From Neospora caninum Liverpool (taxonomy: Eukaryota > Apicomplexa > Conoidasida > Eucoccidiorida > Sarcocystidae), in assembly GCF_000208865.1 (NCBI RefSeq), contig NC_018394.1, positions 393,635 to 457,634 on the forward strand: a stretch of DNA of 64,000 nucleotides. Direction: 5' to 3'. Of this stretch, positions 27,459 to 37,599 are shown piece by piece. Under the pieces are notes generated by a model. The model saw nothing but the letters and a program-made list of their open reading frames with translations. It ran no database searches and had not been told where the DNA came from. The stretch's first letter is position 1, and each line of letters starts with the position of its first letter. Both the position numbers and the translations under genes were made by a program.

Positions 27459-28650
27459 CGGATTGTGCTGTATGCAATAGATCTTGCACTTTTGCGGACG
27501 GATGTGAGCGAGGGAAGGCAGGTGAAAAAGGAACAGAAGGGGAGAAATATTTATAACTACCGGTTCCCTGTTGCATTGTGCTTTCATGGCTGTCGCGTTT
27601 AGTGTGGCGCTATCGCAGCCGCTTGAGACTTCAAAGTTGTCGTTTGGGGCGCTCGAGACGGTGTTTCAATGCCCAGCTGAGTGCTTGGACCAAGAAGGTC
27701 GACTTCCACTCTGCTTGCCGCGCCTCTCCCCAGACCTCCGTGACGGAAGTGAAGGCGCAAAAGGCGGCGCCAAGCAACTTTGGAAATGCCGCTAGGTTCC
27801 CAACAATTTTAGACAAGAAAAAACAAAGTGGAGAAGGTTGAGAACAAGTCTTGCCTCTTTTTCATGGCGCACCCTCAGTAGCCCGCTTCTCCTTTAGAAA
27901 CCCATTCCTTTCTTCCTCTCCGTTTCGTCATCTTCTGGCTTTGTCTTTCCAACCGTTTGTTTTTCGCTTCCTGCGCAAATACGTTTCAGAACGATTCCAC
28001 TCTGAAGCGAGAGAGAGAGAGAGAGGCCGTCGAGCGATCCTGTGTGCATGCTTTCTCTGCATGCAAGCGCTCTGCAGCGTGAGGAAAACGGTCTTTGCCA
28101 TTGTTCCTCCGAAAAAACAAGCTCTCCGTTCTTTTTTCCTCCCTGTGCCTTTCCTTTGTTCACCTTTCTTCTTCTGCTTTTCCCCTTTCTTCGGGGGACC
28201 GCAAAAATCCCCTTCCTGGCCTCGTCCCTTTTAATCCTGTCTTGCCTCGCTCTTCCTCAGGCCCTACCTTTCGAGCTGTCCTCGACCGCCGTTTCCTCCT
28301 CTCTTATCTACTTTTTCTTCTCCTCTTCCTGCTTTCTTTTTCCAGCTTTCCAGTCTTTCTCTCCAGTCGTTTCTCTCGGATTTTCGCCCGCGCCTGCTTC
28401 TCCCTCCACGCCTCCTTCGTTCGCCCCGAGCTATTTAGGCCCTCTCCGCCTCCTTGGTCCGTTCTTCTCTCCTTCTCTTTCTTTCCTCTTCTCTTTCTCT
28501 CTTTCTCTTTCTTTCTCTCTCTCTTTCTTTCTCTTTCTTCCTTTGTCTTTCTCTTTTCTCCTTCTCTTTCTTCCCATCTCTTCCTCTTCTCTCTTTCTCT
28601 TCCCTTTCTTTCTGCTTCTCTTTCTTTCTCATTCTCTCCCTGCGTTTGAA

Positions 28651-31472
28651 ATGGAGATTATCCCGGCCGCAGATCCTTCGCGGGTGAACGCCCCGGCAAA
28701 CGCGAACATCCAGGCAGTGTGGAAACTCAACGAGTTGGAATTGAAACACAACCTCACCGGCGAGGCTTCCTGGCACTGGACGTACCGCAATTCTTCCTAC
28801 ATTTTCATCGGTAAGAGTGCGCGGCCTTTTTCCATCTCGCAAACAGAGACACGATCGAAACCCAAAAAACGGTCTTCCCGTCTGCATACTTCGTCCCTGT
28901 CCCGACCTTCCACCGCCTCTCTCTCGTGATGCAACACAAAAGGAGGCAAATTTTAATAACTGACACCAGCTGGGAAACGGAAGAGAGAGCAAACACGGGG
29001 AAGCGTCGATTTTTCAGCGAGAGCGAGGATGGCACGCGGCTTGCCTGGCGGGTGAAAAGGCTCCGGGGGTTTAGAAGCCAGACCATGCGGGAGGATGTGC
29101 GGTGACAAGGAGCGGAGGAACACGAGTCGGCACGGAAAGAGACGGCCCGCAAAAACACATCCTTCCTGTTTGTGTTTTGGAGACGTGTCGTTTGAAACTT
29201 GTGCGTCTGTGCTTTCTTCCTAATTTTCCGCCCTCTGGGAAGTTTCAGCAATTCTCGTCTTCTGTGTGTCGTCACCAAATCCTGTCTCCAGCTGTTTTTC
29301 CCTCTTCCGGAGTTCCTTTTCTCGCTGCTCTTTCCGTCCTCTTCTTTCTCCTTTTTTTTCCTCTCTTTTTCACGATCCGGCGTGTGGGGTGTCCGTTCAG
29401 GTGGCCTGGATGTTCGTCTAACCGAAGGAGACATCATCATCGTCTTCTCCCAGTGGGGCGAACCGGTGGACATCCATCTCGTCCGCGATAGAAAAACCGG
29501 TGAGGCCAAACAAAAGCATTGCAGTCGATATAAATGTATATTTGTGCGTGCATAGACAGATACTCTATTTAAACAAAGACCGCCTGTTCCGCTCGCACTT
29601 GAGTGATCGCTCGGGGGCTCTTCACGTGTTCGTGACAGGGTTCCTGCTCCTTCTCTTTCTTTTCTTTCTTCTCTTTCTCCCGTCTCTCCACGTTCTGGCG
29701 CCGCCTCGACCATAGGCTTTCTGTGTGGCGGGTGGTTTGCTTGTTAGGCGTTCCAAAAGGATTCTGTTTCTTGGCGTACGAGGATCAGCGATCAACGATC
29801 CTCGCGGTTGACAACGCAAACGGCATGAAGCTGCTTAACAGCACACTGCGAGTTGACCACTGCAAGAACTACCGACCGCCGCGAAAAGACGAAGACGACG
29901 ATGTAAACTCGCTCACGCGTGGTGTCGACCCCACTCTTCCCGAGTCGCCCTCTCTCCTCGCAGAGATTGTCGCTCTCTCTGTCGCACTTGCCAGTTTTTC
30001 TACACCCTTTCTTGGTGTCTCTTGTGTAGACTCACCAGCAGAGGAAAGCACGAGTTGTACATCAGTGGAGACGCCCCTATCTCGCCAAGAGAGTGTCTCC
30101 GTGGCGTGTCTCGGGAGTTCAGCTGCATCCTCATGCAGCTGCATACGTCGAGGTGTACGCGTGCATGCCATCCATTTGTGTCGCCTCTTTTCTGGGAGTC
30201 TGCACTTGTGGTGGAGCACGAAACATGTTTCCGTTGAAAAACAGAGGCAGAGAAAAAGAGGCGCACTCCCATAGGCACATACCCGGGCAACGGTGTATTT
30301 GCACACAGAAGATACACAGAGTAACGTCGACAAGTCTTTTTCTGCTGCACATGAGGCTGTTAAGAGCCGGGGTATGTGTGTAGTCATCCAATTCCTTGCC
30401 CCTCGTGCGTATCCATCTCATGTTCTATCTCTATGTCTCCATATCTGCATAAACAACTATAAATATCTTTTATTTAGATTCACAGGCTGCCTTCTGACCC
30501 AATCGTAAATGGATACGTGGATAGGCGTTGTAGATGTGTGCACATGTTTGGCGCGTGTGCGGCAGGAGACTGTATGTGTGTAGAAGTGTGCGTGTGTGTG
30601 GTGCTCATTTTGTGTTTCAGGGAGGGGAGTATGAAGCTACCGGAGCAGAAGGAGCCGGCATTGGAGTGTATCGGGTGACAGAAGACGAGAAGAAGAAGGA
30701 AGCGGCGCTGTCGCAGGCGGCGCGCCTGCAGAAAGAGACAGAAGCGTTGCAAACAAAGATCGCGGGGCGACACGGGAAAGACGTCGACGAAATGTGGGCT
30801 GAGGAATTCGAGGAGATGCTGAAACAAGTGAATGAAGACGCGGAGGAGGAGGCGAAGCAAGTCCTCCGTGCGGAGCGAAGGAGACAGAAGGAAGAGAAGA
30901 GGCGGCTGAAGGCGGAGAGAAAGCGCGAGAAAAAGGAGATGAAGAGAATAAAGAAGATGAAGAGGCGAAGGCTCGAAGAGACAGTCGACGGCGATGAGAG
31001 CGACAGTAGCTCCAGCGATTCCGATAACTCCGAAGACGACTCGCAAAGGGACAGATACGCGAGGAGAGAGAGAGTTGAGAACAGAGAGAGAGTTGAGAGG
31101 AGAGACAGAGATGAGAGGAGAGATAGAGATGAGAGGAGAGATAGAGATGAGAGGAGAGATAGAGACGAGAGGAGAGAGAGAGTTGAGAGGAGAGATAGAG
31201 ACGAGAGGAGGGACAGAGATGAAAAGAGAGAGCGAGATGAGAGGAGAGATAGATACGCGTGGAGAGAGAGAGACGAGAGGAGAGAGAGAGACGAGAGGAA
31301 ATACAGAGACGAGAGGAAATACAGAGACGAGAGGAGGGACAGAGATGAGAGGAGGGACAGAGATGAGAGGAGGGACAGTGATAGAGACCGAGGAAGAGAG
31401 AGTTACGCAGAGGAGAGACACGAGCGAGAGAGAGAAAGAGAAGGTAGTAGGCAAGAATCTAGAGAGAGATAG
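28651..31472 (+). CDS. RBMX2: RRM protein RBMX2/Ist3 (RES complex, splicing), 421 aa
   Basis: Exons 28651-28810, 29401-29499, 29748-29902 and 30621-31472 join in phase (donors GTAAGA, GTGAGG, GTAAAC; pyrimidine-rich acceptors ending CAG or TAG). Residues about 45-125 form an RRM: RNP2 is YIFIGGL and RNP1 is KGFCFLAY, followed by [15 protein letters not shown] and [14 protein letters not shown]. The upstream [16 protein letters not shown] segment and the [13 protein letters not shown] signature are specific to RBMX2/Ist3/Snu17. In yeast and humans this protein joins Bud13 and Pml1 in the RES complex, which binds activated spliceosomes and aids splicing and nuclear retention of pre-mRNA. After the RRM comes a 284-residue lysine/glutamate-rich and Arg-Asp/Arg-Glu tail that yeast Ist3 lacks. 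The ATG at 28651 follows a long C/T leader and gives the family's usual N-terminus. Confidence 0.93.
31060..31385 (+). repeat. Coding repeat: Arg-Asp/Arg-Glu array in the RBMX2 tail
   Basis: Imperfect 15-bp units of the type GAGAGGAGAGATAGA encode alternating basic and acidic residues ([13 protein letters not shown] pattern). The array stays in frame to the stop at 31472. Such RD/RE tails are common on splicing factors. Confidence 0.85.
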
Positions 31473-32261
31473 GAGAGAGAACGAGAGCGGCATGGGGAGA
31501 AAAGATGAGGCGATGGACGGAAATGCTGGAATCAGTAGTAGGTAGAATTTTGCTTCAGGGCAGCACGGGGGAGGGTACTGAATCAAGACGGAAAACGAGA
31601 GATTGGGTTCTGGTGGCGATTCCCGGAAAGAGATGGCCTAGTGGAGATTTTCGAAGGGAGGGAAAGCGACAACGACCCCTCTCCTCTGTCCACCGTTTCC
31701 CTCTCTTCTAAAAAAAGTCCCCTTCTGCTTCTCGTTGATAAAACTGAGTGATTCTAGATATTTCTGAACGGGAATCCCCGGGGAGGCGAACCACCACTCT
31801 CGAATCTTTTGCTACGTTTGAAAAAACCTCTGCGTGTTGCCTTTTCCCTTTTCTTTTTAATCTTTTCGTTTTCTGTAAAAAAGTCGCGGCAGGACAGAGG
31901 CGGCGAGTCGAGAAACTTCAAAGCTGAGGTCCCAGCTCACCTAGCTTCACCGTGTTCTTTTAAAACGACGTTCTACCCGAGTATCAGCCCAAAAATCATC
32001 CCATTTTCTTGCCTTGCATCTCTGTGGTCTTCTTTCGATCTCTTCGGCACTGTTTCTTTGAGATTCGCCATGGTGTGAGGTGTATCTAGATCGCACAGAA
32101 TTTCCTGTTTACTTTTCCTGGAAACATGGCCTTTTCTCAGCGACCGTTCCCACCGCGACGGCTCTCTTCACACGAGACTGACTGCCCAGTCACCCCGCGT
32201 TTTTCCCGGCGAGCAGAAACGCACTCCTCAGCTATTCCGCCAAACCAGCATAGACACCCCC

Positions 32262-32264
32262 ATA

Positions 32265-32306
<42 letters not shown>

Positions 32307-32307
32307 C
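32262..32307. repeat. (TA)n microsatellite
   Basis: TA dinucleotide run with one ACA interruption. Confidence 0.9.
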
Positions 32308-32349
32308 GTATGAATAAATGCATGCATAAGCGTAGACCTACGTGCGTTG

Positions 32350-32352
<3 letters not shown>

Positions 32353-32380
<28 letters not shown>
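32353..32380. repeat. (TG)n microsatellite
   Basis: About 14 TG units, one of few non-TA dinucleotide arrays in the window. Confidence 0.92.
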
Positions 32381-32382
<2 letters not shown>

Positions 32383-32719
32383 TTCACGCAGAGGATGAAA
32401 ATGAGAACGGCCAGAAGAAGCGTCAACTCACGAATAGCCCGAGACGAGATCCTCCGGAAGGCGGCATTCTCGCGACAGCTGGGAAGGGAACGGCGAGAAA
32501 AGAAATGACACACATCTGTGTCAGACGTCAATGCGCAAAGGGGGTTGCCGTAGGTTCTGGAGATACAAAGTGTTCTGTGCGAGACAGTTCGCTTGTGAGA
32601 AGATGCACATCTTTGCGAAGGCCGTGTGCGTCAGTCTGTCACGCACGCACTCGCTGACATCACACGCCCGTTTATGCATCTACGCGTGAAGTCCGTATTC
32701 CTAGTCACCTGCACAATAC

Positions 32720-32752
<33 letters not shown>

Positions 32753-33445
32753 TGGGAACACTGAAAAGTGTGTATCAGTGGAGGGCTGTCTCTAGTGAGA
32801 AGGGCGACCAGTGCGCAGAAGCACCTCTGAGAGGAGTGGGCCAAGTCTGCGTGCTGACTCTCGGGAAAGGAATCTCTGGCCCACGAGGCCTCATCCGGCT
32901 GTTCGAGACAGGCGCATGCCGCACGGTAAGAAGACAAAGTGTTTCAGTTCCATTGCTGTTTTAAAAAGCGAGAGAAAGTGTCGTAGAAACCTCCCTCCTG
33001 GCTCCGTTTTCGCGCAAGCATTTCGTGAACCAGAGACGCGTCTGGAGAGCCGATCGCTTCTCTCCAGATGCGTAGGAGCGAGAGACGAGACGCACAGACC
33101 TCTCACGAGACGGTCTCTCTGACGTGCGCCTCCTCCGCCCCTGCTCCCCCGTCAGACACAAATCTAAAAAAATCGACCCGCGGCCTGCGCCTCTCGTTCC
33201 GAGCCTTAACCCCTCATACACATGCTCAGAACGATGAAAAAACGTCCATGTGTAGACTTCTTCTACCGTAGACTCCGGACGGAAATGCTCATGAGCTATA
33301 TATATATATATATATATACATAGGGACAGAATCAAGGTGTACCTGCACACGTTCGTCCCCAGAAGGATCCCCGCACGTCTATTGGCGCCTGTACAGCGAG
33401 ATCTGGGGTGCGTGCACCTGCGTCTGTTTCCTCATAGAAATGAAG

Positions 33446-33616
33446 GCGTATATATAAATAAATATATATATATATATATTTAAATATATATATAAATAAA
33501 TATATATATATATATTTAAATATATATATAAATAAATATATATATATATATATATTTAAATATATATATAAATAAATATATATATATATATATTTAAATA
33601 TATATATATATATATG
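33446..33616. repeat. Higher-order AT array
   Basis: Four copies of a roughly 36-42-bp unit made of TATATAAATAAATATATA followed by a TA run and TTTAAA. The periodic TTTAAA and AAATAAA breaks make it a tandem minisatellite, not a plain dinucleotide run. It lies about 85 bp beyond the stop of the minus-strand gene and supplies many AATAAA-like motifs. Confidence 0.85.
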
Positions 33617-33699
33617 TATGTATGTATGTTTGCAAATGTGTTCTTGCCTCGACACGACAATGCTGGGAAATCGGTCTCTGAGTAGTCCCGCGCGGTCCT

Positions 33700-34428
33700 T
33701 CACATGTACAAGTCGTAGCCTCGGAGCATTTCTGCGGCAGCCTTGCCGCCTCCTGGACCTCTGGGGCGTCGCGGGAGAAGCGTCGGCGCCGCACCGTCCT
33801 CTTTGTCTCTCTGGGCAGTCTCGCCGACTTCCCACTCGCGGTCGCGGAGCAGCCGAGTCGGGTACCGCGACCCGCCGGCGTGAGCAGCCTGAAGAGACGG
33901 AGCGGAAGAAGCGGCGGCGACGCTTCCCGACGAGAGATGCGACAAGAGGCTCGGCGCGCCTGCGCAGCCTCTCGAGAACTCCAGAGAGCGGCACTGCGAG
34001 AAAGCAGAAGCAGAAAAGGGAGGGAACGACGAGGGAAGGGGAGACGAGGAAACGCATGCAGGGGCGCCAGCACGTCTCTCCGGCGCGAAAGAAGACGGAA
34101 GTGACGCGAGCACGCAGTCGTCATTAGAGGAGACAGAACACATTCGTTGACTGGCGACTTCCCCTGGAGTCTGCGATGACAGACGCCGGCGCTTCGGTTC
34201 GGCAGAGCCGCCAGGAAACTCGCCAGCAGAGACGGAAAACGAAGAGGGCGAAGACGGAACGGACAACGACTCTGCAGTCTGAGGAAAGGAATCGGAGAAC
34301 GCTGCGGGGTGATTTCGCTTGTTCGTCCCCAAAAAAAAAGACGCGGGGAAAAAAGCGGATGTGGAGTGCGACATGCGCATGTCAGCTGGAACGAAAGGGG
34401 CGGGTGTGTTTTGCAGAGACGGTGCCAT
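33700..34428 (-). CDS. Ser/Pro-rich protein of unknown function, possibly nuclear, 242 aa
   Basis: A single open exon from the ATG at 34428, in a good context (GCCAACATGGC), to the TGA at 33702-33700. The protein is rich in Ser, Pro, Ala and Phe. It carries a basic cluster [10 protein letters not shown] at residues 77-86 resembling a nuclear localisation signal, and ends with the compact non-repetitive segment [17 protein letters not shown] recognise no enzyme or domain motif. The minus-strand sequence upstream is C/T-rich, as expected of a leader, and the gene is divergent from the bromodomain gene at 37600. A long plus-strand frame (34731-35454) overlaps only its leader. The conserved-looking C-terminus argues that the frame is real. 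Confidence 0.6.
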   Translation of the reverse strand: MAPSLQNTPAPFVPADMRMSHSTSAFFPASFFLGTNKRNHPAAFSDSFPQTAESLSVPSSPSSFSVSAGEFPGGSAEPKRRRLSSQTPGEVASQRMCSVSSNDDCVLASLPSSFAPERRAGAPACVSSSPLPSSFPPFSASAFSQCRSLEFSRGCAGAPSLLSHLSSGSVAAASSAPSLQAAHAGGSRYPTRLLRDREWEVGETAQRDKEDGAAPTLLPRRPRGPGGGKAAAEMLRGYDLYM

Positions 34429-37400
34429 GTTGGCCTCGGCAGTTTCCTCTACGACGCGAGACAAGAGCGGCAGGAAGTGGAACGCGGTCCGAACATACGC
34501 ATATACTCGAGAACGGCCAGACGAGAGTGGACAGGGGGTGCAAGACAGGCAGGCGACGACGAGAGGCACAGGCGAGGACACGAGGGACGGAAAACGGCAA
34601 GACAACACGAACAGTATGCCGCCGGAGCGCGCATGCAGGCAAACGGGAAAAACAGTGACACGGGACGACACCGGCGGGAGAAAAGAAAGGCAGAAGAGGG
34701 TCAGAAGCGAAGTACGAAGGGAAAACAAATGAAAAGGACGCGCTCACAACAGCAAACTCGCCGACGGTCTTCCGCCGCTCGACGTCACAGCGCGGCAACG
34801 GGAGGTTCGACCTCCCGCTTCGTCGCGAACAGCAAATCGTCGCTTGCTGCGGAAGCGTTCGCAACTGCTTCTGGCCTGCTGACTCGGGGTCTGCGCTGTC
34901 AAAAATCCGCAGGATTCAGGCTCGGACGCACCGTTCACGCCTTGAAAAGGACGTTTTCTCACCACCGAATCTTGACGGGAAGATCCCGGTCTGCGGCTCC
35001 CTCCCGGTGTCTGTACACCTCACCAGCTGGTGGAAGTGGAAATCGGCAGGCAGGCGCGACAGAAGGGACCGAGTTTTCCGCAGTTTGCGACAGTTCTCGA
35101 ATTGCGGACGGTTGTGTGATTCGGTGGCGTCACCAAGACAGAGAAAACAGACGCACGCCCGCGGGGAAAAAGCAAGGAGGACATGCACACAACGAACCGC
35201 CAGCTACGTCATGGTCATGTGGGCCTCTGCGTCTGCGGCGCGAACTGCAACTTGGGTCAAACGCGCCGCCTCTCCGTCTTCCACTTAACCCCAAAAGGAG
35301 CAAGACACACACAAGCGTCAATTCAGAGCGCGGTCTCCCCAATGCATCGAACCATAATATCTATAGTTGTTTTCTGAACCTTTCAACTCCAACCTCTCTG
35401 CTGCTTGATCACGACACCAGCGCTCGACAGGCGCGTGTATACCCGACACAGTGACGGCCGCTCGATCGTTCACGACGCTGTTGTAGTTCCTTTCGAACCC
35501 ATCTTATCAACGCCGAATGCAGGAGAAACGTGAGCCCTATTCCCGTATTCATTTTTCTCGCGCACATTTTAAGGAGACAGGGACAAGTACTTTGGAACTG
35601 TCTTCTCCTTACGGTGACTCGGCTCTCGCGCCTGGACTCCAGGGTACCGTCCAGTTGTGTTCCTCACGAGAACGGCAGAAACCTTTCTCCTGCTTCTTTG
35701 TTAAGCCAATAGCGTTTCGCTCCTTCACGACAGGACAAGGTAGCCGTCCATGCGGCACCGAAATTCCTGTCGCACTATACGCGCTATAGCCCTGACGATT
35801 TTTCGTGTGGCTTCCAGATGTACCCGATTATACGCCGACCCCGTGTAACACCTCGGGCGGCGTGTGCTGCTCAGGACATCTGCATAATAGATTTAGAAAA
35901 TGCATTGAGGGTTGTTTTATTGCTTAGCAGCGCTTTCCATTTGCGGCTAAAAAGAACATGGACTTCACTGCATTTTTCCAGAGGCTCACTACTTCGCTGT
36001 GACGATTTAGAGAAAGCGAGGCTTCAGCTGCGTAGAAGCGCACACGCCCGTTTGCGCTCAGTTGTCGCAAAGCGATGCGGGCGGAGACGAGAAAACGACG
36101 GTGGACCCCAAGCAGCAGAGACCGCCAAGGCGAAAACGAGCCGGAAAGCTGCATCTACTCCTCCACATATATTTTACTTTGTACTATGCGCGGCGGCGAG
36201 GAGAGCATGAAAAACCAGAGCGCGAGACGTAACGACATTCCCTTTTTTATGCGCGGCTCGTACACCCTCGCGGCTACAGAAAATATGCAGAGGATATCCG
36301 TGTAAAATATACGGAACTGCATAATTTTTTTCGGATACATATATCTGTTTTTCCCGATCGCCAGCATTTCGCCAGCGTCACATGCGCTGCGGAGCACGAG
36401 AAAAAACCAATCACACGGCATGCCTTCCTAGTGCGCCTTCCACTTTGTTTTTTCGGTCCGCATTTTCCCCCGTCTTTTCTCTTGTTTTTCTTCGCGTTCT
36501 GTGCCGCACCGGCGAAGAGTCCGCGGGAGGAAAGCGTGACTGTTAGCTTCAAGTCTTTCCGTTCTGTTTTCTGCAGCGCCGGCTTTCTTCGTCTCTGTGT
36601 TTTGTCTCGAGTGTGAATCGCGAGAAGAAGCGTGTTCCGCCCTTCCTCCGCGAGTGTGTGCCCCGGAGAAAGTGGCGAAAGCGGCAAGTCTGTGGAAGAA
36701 GCGAGGCAGGAGGCAACGCTTGGGCCTCCGCTTCCTGCTTCCTCAGAGAGGATCCACGCATTCGGGGTGTCTTCCCATCGTGCTCCCTTCTCGCCTACAC
36801 ACCGTTTGTCTCTTCAGTTCCCCTTCACCCTCTCGCCTGCATCCATTCTCTTCTCTCTGGCGTCTCTCCTCGTCGCTGCGCCGTGCTCGGAGGCTCTTCT
36901 CTCTGCTGCGTGCGCCTCTGGCTCCACCGCGTGTGTCCCTGATCTCTCTGCATGCATCCATTCTCTTCTCTCTGTCTCCACCTCGTGTGTCCCCGATTTC
37001 TCTGCACGCATGATGGCAGAGGCCTCGGCAGTCGAGATGTGTTGCGTGCGCGTTGATCCGCGGAGAGGCAGCGACAAATCACCGAGGACGGACGCTGTGC
37101 CGACACTCACAGTTTACTCGCGAGAGCGAAGAAAATGAATTGAAAAAGATCCACACTTTGGCGCAACTCTGTTTTCTGTGCGGCGCCTCTACGGCCCGAG
37201 GTCCTTGAAATCAGCGCGTTTTTTCTGTTTCCTCGTCCCTTTCGTTTTCTCTGTCGTGCTTCTTCCCTCTCCCGCGTTCGTGGTGTCAAGTGTGTGAAGG
37301 TTGGACGCATTCTCTTTGGCTCTTTGTCCGTCTTGTCTGCAGGTTTTCCCTGCTTCGTCTCGACTTTTTCCTCCCGTCTCCTCTCGCGTGTGCTCGTTCT

Positions 37401-37599
37401 CTCCGTTTTTTTCGATCCTCGTCTCTTCCCTCTCTGCTCTCCCTGCGCGCTCCCTGTCACTCCCGGTCTCTCGGTTGTCTCGCGTGAGAGAAACCCTACG
37501 CGTTACTTCCACACGCCTTCCTTCCTCTCTCTACATCTTTCGCGGAGAAGGACGTCTCCCCCGCCGTTTTCGGGAACCACCTTCTACTCAGACGCAGAG
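34429..37599. promoter_or_regulatory. Divergent intergenic region (shared promoter region inferred)
   Basis: 3.2 kb between the start codons of the minus-strand gene (34428) and the BDP1 gene (37600). The minus strand is C/T-rich near 34430-34740 and the plus strand near 36800-37560, fitting two leaders that point away from each other. The centre (about 35400-36500) has mixed composition. Short stop-free frames at 35517-35789 and 35818-36210 show no domain. No exact promoter element can be assigned by eye. Confidence 0.4.

Larger units (their letters stand above)
25417..28650. other. Intergenic: 3' flank of the SAPS gene and leader of the RRM gene
   Basis: 25417-26000 is purine-rich and stop-poor in one plus frame (an Arg/Glu/Lys frame to 26005), but correct splicing ends the SAPS protein at 25416, so this is read as 3' untranslated. 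26000-27600 holds TA and GATA arrays. From about 27850 to 28650 the plus strand is strongly C/T-rich, the expected leader of the gene starting at 28651. No other gene is supported. Confidence 0.5.
31473..33699. other. Convergent intergenic region with AT and TG microsatellites
   Basis: 3' flanks of the RRM gene (plus) and the gene ending at 33700 (minus). It contains TA runs (32262-32307, 33297-33320), a TG run (32353-32380) and a TA higher-order array (33446-33616). No exon-like stretch with splice sites was found. Confidence 0.5.
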
